Positions 1 to 12,063 are shown, numbered from the stretch's first letter. The stretch is 64,000 bases of DNA from Hymenopellis radicata (GCA_015501595.1 JADNRX010000006.1:62001-126000), one strand, 5' to 3'. Notes: a model not told the origin generated them from the sequence alone. Translations and numbers: made by a program.

Positions 1-648
1 TCTCGAATGGGGTCCGTGGGGTGGGGACGCGGCTAGAGGAGTACTTTGACGACATCTCGAGGCCTATGAAAGGGATCAGATAGGGATGAAAGGCCGGTAA
101 AAAAAATAGACGCGAGATGCGCCACGAAGGACTCCCGCCACGATGTGGGAGAAATTGACTGACCTTGGGTGTACACCAAGTGATGACGATGGAAATAGGC
201 AAGAGCAAGATATGTCTTTCATCTTCTTTAATACGAATTTGACGGGATGACCGACACGTTGCTGTGACTCGCGATCGAACGACGGCATCACTCTGGCGAT
301 TTAAATCATTCATAGTCTGCTGTAGCCCATCGGTCCGGGGCAGAAGGAGATCTACTGCAACGACAAGGGCGTGTCAAAAAGTTAAAGCTGTTCAAACGAC
401 GCGCGTTGACCCTCCAACTCTGCAAAATGTCGGATTACCCGATTACATATTTGGCGATTTGCATGTCCCTCCGTGTGGGGATATGCAACGAGGCGGACGA
501 AAGTCCAAACTCTTGGGCTGAGTATACCTTAATAGCATCTATAGGATCATTCAAAAAATCCAAGCAGGAAATACGATGTACAGATAAGAGTCGCCTGTTC
601 AGGGTGATTGGGACAGGGAAACAAGTCATTCAACGTTCACAGACGAGG
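1..648. other. left edge, no gene recognised
   Basis: Only short open frames in all six frames, with no recognisable domain and no exon chain that I could join. The segment ends at the start of a dispersed LTR-like repeat. Confidence 0.5.
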
Positions 649-1208
649 TGTTTTGGTGGGTGTATGTTTTAGGAGGAGAAGAGTACCGCAAGATGCGCTT
701 CGACGATGTCTTTCTCTCAGCGCGCACATTGGTCCAAGCTGTTTTAGGCAAGTTGAAGGTTGAGAGAGCTTTGACACCACGTGGTCATGGCGAACCTGGC
801 CAAACATTATTGTCTTCACCTCGGTCTCCAACACGTCTCCAGTGTCCACTGACTTCCGAAAACTCTAGATTTGAAGCTTGTCCGGATCTCTAGCAGCCTA
901 GCGCACTGGCCGCCGTTCCCTATAGTAGGGCCTATGGTGCTGTCTCGTTTGCCGCTTGAGACTGACAGAACACCTCCCTTCGAGCGTCTCACGTGCGGAA
1001 CCTCAGGAGACCAGGGAGACTCTATGCAGGGATCAACAAGGGATGCACAACTGGTCTTAAGCTTTGTCCGCGTCTGTCTCTGTCTCCAGCTGAATGTTGT
1101 CTCTAAACGAGCAGAAAAGATCGTCTCGACCAGCCAGGCTCGTATATTGGACTGTTTCTGAATTCTTGCTACTGAGGGTTAGACGTTAAAACTTAATGTT
1201 TCTGTGCT
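649..1208 (+). repeat. LTR-like dispersed repeat, copy A
   Basis: About 560 bp that closely matches 4953-5527 in direct orientation. Both copies begin TGTTTTGGTGG. Both share the block around TTGACACCACGTGGTCATGG, the block GGAACCTCAGGAGACCAGGG and the tail TATATTGGACTGTTTCT. Copies differ by scattered substitutions and small indels. A TG start, no coding capacity and a length of 0.5-0.75 kb fit a solo LTR of a fungal retrotransposon. No gag or pol sequence and no clear target-site duplication were found, so another noncoding element is possible. Confidence 0.65.
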
Positions 1209-1523
1209 TCCATTCAATGCTCCTTAAGGGCAGCGATGACATGTACCACAGGAACACGCGAATCCATATGTGGATTGTACATTGGTATTTTCTGCATAGG
1301 AAACTTACAAGTAGTGTTCACACCGATAGAACTATAAAAATAATGACCGCGCGCATAGCACACGTTGCAACAGAAGGCTGGGGACGACGGAGTTGACCGA
1401 GTGTCAGGGTTACCGGGCGCCATGTGCATTGTGATTGGCGTGATTGGCACTCATCATCATCATCATCAATTAAGTACTCGGCACGGACCCCACTCAGTGC
1501 TCACAACATCGTCCTGCACTCGG
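1209..1523. other. intergenic, upstream of the Zn2Cys6 gene
   Basis: No gene seen. It holds a short trinucleotide tract (TCA repeats) at about 1451-1468, some 55 bp before the start codon of the regulator. It is the likely promoter and leader of that gene. Confidence 0.5.
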
Positions 1524-4500
1524 ATGGCTTCCGACTCTAGTACCAGCAGAGCTGACCGAGACCGGTCTCCTTCGAAAAAGCGGCGCCTTCCACGAGCATG
1601 TGATCTGGTCTGTCAATTTCGAACTCCATTTGCCTTTGCAGAGAAGTACTGAGACGTACTATAGTGCAAGCGGAAGAAAGGTGAGTGCTGACCGGCGACG
1701 TGAAACGTGTGCTTAATCTTGTTTAGTAACTTTAGTTCGATGTAAGTCGACCAACACTACTCCTCTGTTCTCGATGCGAGCAATGTTTGCAGGTGATGCA
1801 CTTGAAAAGCCAGGGAATAGGTGTACGAATTGTATCAAGTCGAACGCACAATGTACACATGTGGAAGTCTCGAAGGTGCACTGCTAGTCCCCAAAGGTCA
1901 CTATCTCTCGGCATTTTGACTAAATATCGTACAGAACCTGGGATTAGCAAAAGAGTATCTCGATTCTGATCTCGTCGCGTTGAGATCTGACTTGAGTCCA
2001 GCTATGTTGAAACCCTGGAACGGCGACTCGACAAGCTGATAACGCTCTTCAGGAAGGTACGTGATTGTCAGCTTTAACCAACCACGGCTACACTGATAGC
2101 ACGAGTAGCTATTACCTGACGTAGATTTGAGTCAAGCATTGGACGACGACGACGAACCATCATTCGCAGTCGAAGCCAAAGGAATACGAAACCTCTTGCG
2201 AAACGACGAGGATCAGAGCCCAGCTGCGTTGAGTGTTGCCATGAGTCGCATCATTCTAGAACCCCCTGAAAGACGTTTCTTTGGTCCATCCAAGTATTTC
2301 CCACTGTTCAATGAACTGGCATCAGCTCAAATGTTCTCTATAGTGGTTTATACCTCATTCGAACTGTTGCTGAGCGGAAGGCGGTGTATCTTGGACTCCC
2401 TTTTCCTTTACAGCCGAACTTCTCTTCTAAAGGAGAGGAGACATGGGCGCCACGACCCGTACGTTGATGCTTACTCCAACTACAGGTTGTTAACGATATG
2501 CACAGTGGCATATCGCCCGCGCCAAACTTTGTCCACCCTACTATATGTTTCCCGAGGACGATCTGATGAGAAGTCTCATCGAACTGTATTTTTCAGAATC
2601 TCAGAAATGCTTCTTACCACTTTTGCATCGTCCAAGCTTCATGAAGGATGTCGCAGACCAACTATATCTTTACGATGACACATTCGGTGGAATCACTCTT
2701 CTTGTCTGTGCTATCGGTTCTCGCTTCACGAACGATAGTCGTGTCTTCGCAGAAGGTATATCGGATCCTGGATGGCCTTTCTTCGATCAGGTTACACTAC
2801 CGCCGCCATCCCCACAAGGACCCGCCTCCTTACAGGAGATGCAGTTACATTGTGTGCGTTTGTTGTTATCATTCTTGCACCATGCTCACCTGCGCGCCAG
2901 TTGTATATGATCTACACTATGCACGTCGGTCTTGCCGAAAACGTCTATATTGATTCGGGGACATCGTTCAGACTTGCTATTGAAACTGGTGCTCACATGC
3001 ACCGTTCCAACCTCCCCAATGCGCGCGACGAGCTTTGGAAGAGAGTATTTTGGTATGTCATATTTCTGGAGCCTGCGGTCACCATCTTAGTGCTACAGGG
3101 TACTATTGACTGTAGATGTCCTTTATGCCGCTCTAGACTCGAACCAATCTCTACGACCTCGCGGAACTCGATCAATGTAGATTGATCGAGTTCCGCGAGG
3201 TCGTAGAGATTGGTTCGAGTCTAGTGCCGCTCTAGTAGGACGACCCATCCCGATAATGTTTGAAGAGTGAGTGGTCTTGAATGATCACTGCAAACTCTTC
3301 CTCAACAGTTACTAGCTTTGATGTGGATCTGCCAATAGACTGTGATGACGAGTACTGGGACCATCCGAATCCGAAGCTTAATTTCAAGCAACCAGATGGT
3401 TTACCATCGTCAATCTCATTTTTCATAGAACTCTTGAAGCTTATCAGGATATTGCTCTTCATAAAGCAGGTTATTGTGAGACGATTCTCTTCAAGTCTCA
3501 ATTACGAACTGAGACTCCTCAGTATCCAGCTCGGCGACCGCTGTTTCTTACATATGAGCAAACCCGACTTCCTGAACGGCAGATCTTATCCAAGTTCGAG
3601 ACGCTGTTACAGGAATGGGATCACGGCGTTCCTTTCCATCGTGAGCCCCAACCCATTTTTCTCTGTCAATAACTAGTCTGCTGACAAGACCAGTCAGATG
3701 GGATCCCAGTCGTCAAAACGACACCGTCTTCCAACAAAGTTGTTTCCTGCACATGACACGTTCGTACGTGCAGATAATGATTCATCGGCCATACATACCT
3801 GCTCCGTCCACCGACAAGATGATGAAGCCGCTATATCCCTCTCTTGGCATCTGCCTGAATGCTGCTCGTTCATGTGTGCGGGTTATAGAGGCTCAAACTA
3901 AGAGGGGGTATGTTGAGTACTTATGTACAGCTTTGCGTGAGGGTTTCTTCACCTGACTTCACCTGACTCTAATCACAAGAGTGCAGGGATTTGCGTACAC
4001 CGCAGCTGTTATTCTCCTTCTCGATGCATGGTCCATAGCACAGAATGAGAACGTCCTCGAGACTCAGAGCATGAAGGATGCGCAAACGTGTCTCAATATG
4101 CTCAAGGCGTGCGCAAAGCCGTATGTCGTATCACGATTCATTACTCGATACTGACTTTTGACTAGATGGATGATGTGTGCCTACGCTCTCAGGTAAGATC
4201 ATCCCGACAGCAGCATACGATGGCTGACTCGTGACTGTTGCTTAGCGAAATGCTTGTTGACTTGATGCCGCCGGACAATCTGAATGAGGGGCCGCAGCAT
4301 TTATCCGATTCCCAGTCTGAAAGTCGCGGTCGCAAGAGGCAGAGAAACGTCCAAACAGAGTCTACTCAACAATCGACTCTATCTGGAGCTTTGATATCAG
4401 ACGTTCGACATTTTGGTTCGACTGCTTTCAATGACGCACAGACGGAGCACTTTACTTCGAATCCCACCTCATCTGAAGCACCCTTGTACCCTGTCACCCA

Positions 4501-4825
4501 CGAGGGTTACGAGACCGTGCAAATCGATGTGCGTCCACATGAACAACAGTTCCAGGATGCATACACAATCCATCCGGGCGGTTCTCTCCCATTTGCGCCT
4601 CACGTTAATTTCGAAGAGACCTACGCAGGGTCTTTATTCAACTACACTCAACCTTGGCCCCCTACATATTGGCAAGACCTTGCAGATGATCCAGTGCGCA
4701 GACCTCCAACGGAGACAATGTCAGTGTCGTCTCTCTTTCTTGAAGAGTTCCGGCTGACGAAGAAGGTAGCGTTCAAATGGAAAACTGGTATTCTAATACT
4801 TTTTATTGACAACGTTCCGCAATAG
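1524..4825 (+). CDS. Zn(II)2Cys6 transcription factor, interrupted by a palindromic insertion
   Basis: Fungal binuclear zinc cluster regulator with a fungal-specific transcription factor domain; presumably nuclear, target unknown. I assemble 17 exons: 1524-1607, 1665-1680, 1736-1741, 1793-1875, 1935-1954, 2002-2056, 2109-2293, 2344-2458, 2506-2853, 2901-3052, 3099-3266, 3316-3475, 3523-3640, 3694-3907, 3980-4120, 4166-4192 and 4246-4825. They total 2472 nt, in frame throughout. The zinc cluster begins RACDLCKRKKVRCDALEKPG; its six cysteines are spread over exons 1, 2, 3/4 and 4, and a coiled-coil segment (VETLERRLDKL) follows. Middle-domain marks are LLVCAIGSRF, EEDFDVDLPIDCDDEYW and VPFHLRWDP. 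Exon 11 contains a 99-nt insertion with a TAG at 3178-3180. Without it the frame reads through to about 790 residues. As sequenced the product would stop before half length, so this is either a recent null allele or an assembly artefact. Confidence 0.88.
3126..3235. repeat. perfect 44-bp inverted repeat (hairpin) inside exon 11
   Basis: Arms 3133-3176 and 3181-3224 are exact reverse complements separated by the 4-nt loop GTAG. The 11-mer TGCCGCTCTAG occurs at both edges (3126-3136 and 3225-3235), exactly 99 bp apart. This looks like a target duplication around a foldback insertion. Removing one 99-bp unit restores the conserved wording before GRPIPI of the regulator. The loop supplies an in-frame TAG. 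Confidence 0.95.
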
Positions 4826-4952
4826 CTGTACAGTACTTGATATCTCATAATTGCACTCTGCTGGCAATCGCCAGGTCCCAGGAAGAAGGCCCACAGTGCG
4901 CAATGGAGTGATGGTGGGGAGGAGGGAGGGTGCTTACGAGGGTAGTATGAGA

Positions 4953-5702
4953 TGTTTTGGTGGATGTACGTTTCAGGAGGAGAAGAGTTTCGCAAGATGC
5001 GCTTCGACCATGTCTTTTTCTCAGCGCGCACATTGGTCCAAGCTGTTTAAGGCAAGTTTAAGGTTGAGAGAACTTTGACACCACGTGGTCATGGCGAACC
5101 TGGCCAAACATTATTCAGATTCTCTTCACCTCGGTCTTCAACACGTCTCCAGTGTCCACTGACTTCCGAAAACTCTAGATTTGAAGCTTGTCCGGATCCC
5201 TAGCAGCCTAGCGCACTGGCCCGCCGTTCCCTATAGTAGGGCCTATGGTGCTGTCTCGTTTGCCGCTTGAGACTGACAGACCGCGGCGCTGTTGATCAAC
5301 CTCCTCTCGAGTCTACCCTTCGAGTGCGGAACCTCAGGAGACCAGGGAGACTCTACGCAGGGATCAACAAGGCATGCACAACTCTTAAACCCTGTCCGCG
5401 TCTGTCTCTGTCTCCAGCCGAATGTTGTAGCAGGAAAGATCGTCTCGACCAGCCAGGCTCGTGGTGGTATATTGGACTGTTTCTAACTTCTTGGTACTGA
5501 GGGTTAGGACGTTAATGTTTCTGTGCATTGCTTGTTCTGATTGAAATCGTTGGAACTCGTGAGGCTCCCAGCTTCGTCCCTTGGTGGTGGTATTACTGCC
5601 ACTGGTATATTGGACTGTTTCTGAATTCTTGCTACGGGGGGTTAGGACGTTAATGTTGAAACCGTTGGGAGCTCGCCGTGAGGCTCTCAGCTTCGTCCCA
5701 CA
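4953..5702 (+). repeat. LTR-like dispersed repeat, copy B, with a duplicated tail
   Basis: Second copy of the repeat at 649-1208, same orientation. Its tail is duplicated: about 5469-5580 and about 5606-5702 both run from TATATTGGACTGTTTCT through GGTTAGGACGTTAATGTT to a GAGGCTC.CAGCTTCGTCCC end. The outer end reads ...CCCACA, which gives TG...CA termini if the element ends at about 5702. Confidence 0.6.
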
Positions 5703-7897
5703 ATATAGAATCCCGTGCTCGTGCTCAGAAAGGGCTGCTGGACAAGCCGGCTACGGCCGCGGAGATACCTCCTTCACCAAACGTGCTACTGCTCGCGATG
5801 ACTGCGGCGTAATATCTGCCGCCTCTACACTTCGACACCCTCATTCGTTCAACGCCCGCGAATGCGAACTTCTGATTGCCTCTTCTACCTCTCGGTTCCA
5901 ATGAGACCCTGTCCATGGTAACTATCCATTAATCCAGCTCTATTCAGTCCCCAAACTTCTCGAGACCGGCATGTTCTGGCGGGCGGCAGGCTACCGTGGC
6001 ATATTTGGCCTTGCATTTGGAAGCAAAGTTCACTCAGTAGTCTCCTGTGGATGGACTCAAAGCCCTCGCAGCTCGCTGATCGAGCCCTTGTCAATGTCTT
6101 GGATTCCTTGTTTCGAAAGAGCTGGTTTTGGAACATTACTCGACTAGAATGACTGGCGCGCATGCTATCCGAGTATCTGAATCAGAAGGTCACAAGTGAA
6201 GGAAGCTGTTACGTGGGTGAGTTGCTCGCGGTATAGAAATTTCTCTACGTGCAGTTCTGGACTTCATGTCGTTTACGCCAATGGCAATAGCAAAACGCCA
6301 CAATGATCTAGGGTGCACTTTCCGCACCCGCGATGACAGACATAGACATGTTCTGACCTTCTCCATGAGAGGTTTCTAGGCCAGTGAATTCAAGGAAACC
6401 TGTTGTAATTGGACATGTATCGGTAATCCCGAATTTAAAGCGCATTGAGTGACCACTCCGACGCGACCAAAGCATTGCAATTTTCATCTCAACGTAAGTA
6501 CCTCGCCCACCGCCCCTGCAGTACACAGAGGACCTCAAAGCCACAGGCCCAGGCCCACGATTGTGGGGGGGATTCGCATATACCCTTTCGGATCAGTACA
6601 CAATTACCACACGCCCTCAATACGCCACGATCAGCAGGGCCACACATAATTCGCATGCCCATTGCCCATATACTTAATCCCTCGAGATTTGGGCTCGCCT
6701 TGGTAAATGGAGTTGTGCGGTTAAATCCTTAATCTTCCCCGGATTGATTAGACTTGAAGCTCCACCACAGCACTCTCTCGTGCCCTTATAAGGAGTCTCT
6801 TTTCAACGGACCATATTTCGTCGCAAGCGTCCCGGAGAGAAGCATGTGGGCTGACATATGATATGTGTGGTCGTGATATGGGCCTTGATTCACGTCTTAT
6901 GTTGGCAGTACCCTCGAACACTGCAATTGAAAGCTCTGCGCGGGTCAATGTATACGTACAGCGCTGGTGATAGGATCGAAAACAGAAAATGTCAGGCTTC
7001 CCAAAGGGACTTGGAATCCCACACGAATTGAGTCTCGGTATTGACCAAGGTTCGTAGGCACGAGGATGCTCGTCCACAGATGAGAATTTTTCCTGATGGC
7101 AAGTCCCGAACGGCGAAAGTAGTGCATGGATGGGTGCATGGATGTGTCGACAATTCAATTTTGGGTTGCACGTGCAATCGTGTTGATCCTCGGCAGCGGT
7201 GGCTTTGCACCAGTTAACCTTGCAATTGAAGCTAGGTGTAACCAAGAGAATATGATAGATATCTATCCAGAGTTATTCTCAGTAATCGAGGAGTAGCGTC
7301 ATGTTCTCGTTCGTCGGAACCGCACGATTGTCGGAAGGTTGGGATTCAATTTCCACAAACTTGAGCCTTTGTTCGCGCCCGGTAGTACCTCCTGTTACGA
7401 GAATGTTGCAAAAAGTGCGGCCGCGACCCCTTGGATATGGCGGATTTGCCAGTGGCTAGGAGTGGCTAGGTACAAGGGCTTTTAGATTTCAAATGAGCTT
7501 GTGGCGGTGGCATTTAAAATTAGCGCGACGCCTAGAAGATATTCCAGATAACAGCGCCGGCGCGTCATTGCCATAGAAGATGTTAGATGAGAACGGGTGT
7601 TGGAACTGGGAAGGGCGATATGGAGATAACAGTAATGAATTGCGCGCTTCAGAGATGTTCTGATGTCAGTTGATTGGAAGTTGACAGGTTTTAGGGTCGA
7701 CTTAAGTACTTAAACCGACATGACGTGGCGGGATTTGCCTACATGTAGTTGCGGCTATTGACGGTGGCGCGACAGCAAGGCGGTGGGTATATCCGATATC
7801 TGATAAAGTATTTCGTCGGCGACGGGTCCTTGCTCTTGAAATAACGCGCGCCGTGTAGTTGCGCCATTCTACACTTCGTATTCTGTAAGGTCTAACT
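5703..7897. other. gene-poor intergenic region
   Basis: No recognisable gene in 2.2 kb. The longest open frame is on the minus strand (6748-7245, 165 codons). It has an unusual Cys/His-rich composition and no family resemblance that I can name, so I do not call it. A 10-bp tandem duplication (AGTGGCTAGG twice) lies near 7454-7473. Confidence 0.4.
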
Positions 7898-8628
7898 CTA
7901 AGGCGCCAAACGATCTACGACCCAAGTATTGTCAGTGTTAAGGAGATACCTGACGCGATCATGCAACCGAGAAGGTCTACCACTCCAGAACTCAACTTCC
8001 CTATCGACAATATCAATGAGAGTTAAAACACAGGAAACGGCGAAACCACGAACTGAGGGATCACTCTCCAGCCTCCCCAGAATATCGGCTTGTCGACATC
8101 GCGACCCTCAAAGTGCTGTGAGACATCGCGTAGGCGGTTTCTAACATCATCTTCGGCGACAACAGTGCTCTGGTGACTGGCCCAAGCTCCGAGCTGGCTT
8201 TCACGAGGTCGTGAATGAAAGTACTCCGTTGCCTCTTCTTCCGACACCTTTTCAACCGTGCCGACGACACGAACACTGCGATTGACGGGCTGCCAGTAGA
8301 ACACCAAAGCAGCTGCAGGTGTCTTTTCGAGTTCACGAGATTTCCGAGATGTATAGTTCGTAAAAAAGACAAAACCACGCGTGTCTACGGTCTTGAGGAG
8401 GACCATACGCGCACTGGGAAGAGGGGAGGGATCCAGAGACACGGTGGAGAGGGACATGGCTTCTGGTTCGGGAACCCCGGCGGCGACTGCATCACGCAAC
8501 CAGATGCGAAATTGTTCCAGTGGATCAGGCGATACAGAGGCAGGTGTTACTCGCCCAAGAGGCGATGTGTATTGGGAGTGAGGGAGTAGATGAATAGTGC
8601 TATCCGTCGCTTCGATGATTTTATCCAT
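7898..8628 (-). CDS. PDX3: pyridoxamine 5'-phosphate oxidase
   Basis: FMN-dependent oxidase that makes pyridoxal 5'-phosphate from PNP or PMP in vitamin B6 metabolism; cytosolic. Two exons, 8054-8628 and 7898-8000, with a 53-bp intron, give 225 residues, close to the family length of about 220. Diagnostic stretches are [20 protein letters not shown], the S.KSREL segment, [31 protein letters not shown] and WGGWRVIP. The second exon supplies the conserved [18 protein letters not shown] and ends in RLAP. It is divergent from the kelch/BTB gene, with about 420 bp between the start codons. Confidence 0.95.
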
Positions 8629-9052
8629 GATGGGTTGATGATGTAGAGAGTTTACAAGACATAATTTGATTTTTTATTTTAGTTATAATTTGTAAATAAT
8701 TATCGAAAAATACTCGAAACTCGCGGCCGCGGCTGATTCCGAGATGAGAGCGATCGCAACCTATATTTGTGCAGGCTTATTACGCCGTTTCCCCCTCCTT
8801 CCTTGACCATTCCCTCCCCCCTTCCGCTAGCGGTCTGCTTGAACGAATTGGAGACGACTTGCTGACGTCCGGCAATCTCGTCTCGCTATACATACCCTCC
8901 TTTTAGCGTTCCATTATCGTCCAGACATTCTTCCCTCTTCTCCCAGGGCGCACCGTGCTAACATCTAGCACCGCAGCCCCGACTGCCTCGAGATCACCGG
9001 CCGACGATTCGGTGACGTTATCCACCTTTTATTCCCTCCAGTCTTGCCCATA
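8629..9052. promoter_or_regulatory. divergent intergenic region PDX3 / kelch-BTB gene
   Basis: 424 bp between two opposite start codons. It is AT-rich next to PDX3 (8650-8710) and pyrimidine-rich (C and T tracts around 8790-8830 and 8930-8945) on the side of the kelch gene, as in many fungal promoters. No defined operator was recognised. Confidence 0.45.
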
Positions 9053-12000
9053 ATGGTCTTGGCAAGCATATTCGACCTCACTAGCGCGTGCGTCCCATGC
9101 TTTCTTGTGACTTGTAATAGACTGACCTTTCTCTATAGATGTCGAAAGACAAATGGCGCGATTCCGCCAAAACTTGTCGGTGCATCCACAACAGTCATTG
9201 GCTCCCACATGTACCTCTTTGGAGGGCGCCAAGTCGCGGAACGAAAGATGGCATCCGACTTGTATCGCTTCGACTTGGAGACTCTTGTATGGACCAAGCT
9301 CCCCAATCATCCAGACGACGACCTTCCCTGTCCCCGCTACTTCCACAGTTCAGACTCGTGGGGCAACCTGCTCATTATTTTCGGCGGAATGAGCAACCAG
9401 CCAGATAGTCCCAATCCCGACGAACTCTGCGTACTCAACGATGTCCGACTTTACGACATTGAAGCGGGCCGTTGGTTACCCCCAACTCCTGATGGTGGTG
9501 GGGAAGCCCCCAGGGCACGTTACGCTCATCTGTCAAGCGTGACCGCGGATCGGCTCTTCATCATTGGCGGCCAGGATTTCTTTAACACCTGGCTAGATGA
9601 TGTTTGTGTTTACGATCTTCTCGCACGAACATGGGTTCAGCGACGTGACTATCCGCGCCATTGCGGGACATATCGGTCCGTGGCCGTGTCTTCCAACCTC
9701 ACTGTCCGCCATCCTACTCCGCAAAACCACCCACGTTTTTCCTCCTCGGCGTCAGATGATTCAGAGAACACCGCACCAGAATCTCTCGTGTTTCATCCGT
9801 ATTCTGCAGCACCGACGGAGGATCACCCCGCCGATATCTATCTTTATTCAAATTACAATGTGCGTTTTCGACCTTGAATATTTTTGGCTCCATCCTCACC
9901 CCCAGCGCAGTTCACGGATGTTAAGAGGGAGCTGGAAGTTTTCTCTCCATTGCCCGACACCGATTTCACCATCACCGACCGCTCAGGTTCCATGGCCGGT
10001 ACTACCTTCCCGCCTGGTCTTCGCTTTCCCACTGGCGCCATTCTTGGCAATCATCTGATTATCGCTGGGACCTATCTTGCGCATTCCTATCAGAGCTTTA
10101 GTATATGGGTGCTTGATCTACAAACCATGCACTGGTCGCGCATTGACCCTGGCAAGGCAGTCGAGAATGGCTCCTGGTTCCGTGGCTGTCTCGCGCCCTA
10201 TTCCAACAAGTTCTACATCTTTGGAAACCGGGATGGTAATCTCGTTGACGACTACAATCGACGTTTGTTGAGTTGGGAGCATGTAGCTGTGGTGGACCTC
10301 GAGGCATTCGGCATCTACCAGCCACCTCCTGCTAGGGTCGACATTTCCATGCAGGAGCTAGGGCTGACCGCACTAGAAGAGGGGATTCTCGCTGACTTTG
10401 AAGTTGTCTGTGAAGACGGTCGGAAAGTTCCTTGTTCGCGTAAATTGCTGGAAGACAGGTGGCCTTGGTTCCGCGACCAGCGGCGAAAGCTTCTAGAGAG
10501 CGCCTTACATGCCATGGAAAGTATGCCAACGTCTTCGATGCATGTCGACCTCCCCAGTACCTACAAGGGAGCGGATCCACGTCTCACTCCTCGCGCCCTC
10601 CATCTTTCTGAGCCATATCCCATCACTCTTGCCTTGATCCAGTACTTCTATGCTCAAGCCTTGATCACTCCCCTCCAACAAGCTCCGGCTGTCCTCAGTC
10701 AATTGCTTGTTCTCGCCACGACTTATAACATCGAGCATTTGGAAGAACTTGTGAAACACGCTATGCACCGGGCTCTTAGCAATTCGACCAGTGTTGGCGT
10801 ATACGAGGTCGCCACACTGTGTAATTGTCGGTCCCTGCAAATCCGCGCCCTGAAGACAGTCATGTCTTATACCCAAAAACGATCGGGGACTGGCAAATCG
10901 AAGGATGGCCGTGGGCCTCCTCCACCGCCTTCGAACTCGGACCATAACACCAACGGGGGTGGCGAGTCTTACTCGCGACCCAGAGGGACTAGTGATGCGA
11001 AATGGCGGACAATGGGCGGTGGAGGTGATAATACTGGTACTTATAGCAGTAAGTTTGTTATATGAAATACTATTTACACCTTCTCAATCACAATATAGAT
11101 TCCGATAGACATGGAAGACAGGTTGCGCGCTCGCCCACGTTCTCTCATGTGTCATCCAGCGAGGACGACGAGCCCGCGCCGCTACCATTATTCACGCCAA
11201 GGAAGAGGCACAACCGTGGCCTCAGCACAGTTTCTATCGGAACAGATATCGAACTACGAGAGATGTCTGAGCTTTTAATGTCCACTGTACAACCCGAGAT
11301 GGAAAGAGAGACTCTGTCTAACCGGTATTCGACCACCAGCAGCGACATGCACTCCCATCCACTGGAAAGTGACGAGTTCGATTTGGAAAACTCACGCGTC
11401 TTCATTCCCGCGGACAGACAATCCAGCTACACTGTCGACTCGACAACGACCACGCCATCAATGACATCGGCCTCCAGTTTATCTAGTAGGAGTAATAGCG
11501 CCAGAGGACCTGCGACACCTTTAACGCTGAGCCCCCGTCCCCATCCGCACATTGTGGAACGAGAATTACCTCCGTACCCACCTTCGCCGGGATTACCATC
11601 ACCGATGTTGCCTTCCTATTCCCACCAGATGCGTCCTTCCCGCGACGCCTACACTCCTTCCGTAGTTACCTCCAATTCGGACCACGAACACGATCATGGT
11701 CGTGCGTGGCCCAAGGAGAAGAGCACGATTGAGTGGGTCACCAGCCGCACATCCTCTCTATCATCGCCCGAAGGAACCATATTGCCGATGCCGGATTCTC
11801 CTACGACGAGGAAGGGCATCAAGTCCTTGTTTGGCTCCAAATCCAAGGACAGTCAAGAACATCGGGATTTGAAGGAGATGAAGAAACGGAAGGCGGAGGA
11901 AAAGCGACTGCGGACCGAGCGGCTTGCGGAGGATCTCAAAGCGCGCGCGATGGCGCGAAAGCAGGCTGCTCATGACACCGCCTCGTTGAGCAGCTCGGAG

Positions 12001-12063
12001 CGGCAAAAGATCAAGGGACCCGTGAGCATGTATGGTGGCGGGGACGCTAATCTCGTAATGTAA
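9053..12063 (+). CDS. kelch-repeat and BTB domain protein (Ral2-like)
   Basis: Four exons (9053-9087, 9139-9859, 9911-11048, 11099-12063) give 952 residues in one frame. The N-terminal half has kelch blades, for example MYLFGGRQ, LLIIFGGMSN, LFIIGGQDFF and FYIFGNRDGN. A BTB/POZ-like region follows at about residues 405-580, starting ILADFEVVCEDGRKVPCSRK and ending near the TYNIEHLEELVKHA helix. The C-terminal third is Ser/Pro/Thr-rich and low complexity, with a basic helical segment (KEMKKRKAEEKRLR) near the end. The kelch-then-BTB order recalls S. pombe Ral2, which acts upstream of Ras1 in morphogenesis. That link is an inference; the protein is more often labelled only as kelch or galactose oxidase-like. 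Confidence 0.85.

Noticed and set aside
3133..3235. tRNA gene suggested by GGTTCGAGTC in the hairpin arm
   Set aside because: A T-arm-like stem can be drawn, but no 5' acceptor partner, D-arm or anticodon stem exists at the right distance; the palindrome explains the sequence.
649..5702. A complete LTR retrotransposon with two LTRs
   Set aside because: The interval between the repeats encodes a host-type Zn2Cys6 regulator; no gag, protease, reverse transcriptase or integrase motif is present.
6748..7245. 165-codon minus-strand open frame as a gene
   Set aside because: No domain, no codon or motif support, alternative frames equally open, and no promoter mark; probably chance.
9139..10580. 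Galactose oxidase or other enzyme for the kelch/BTB gene
   Set aside because: Kelch blades are present but no copper-site Cys-Tyr or His pattern and no signal peptide; the BTB region points to a cytosolic scaffold.
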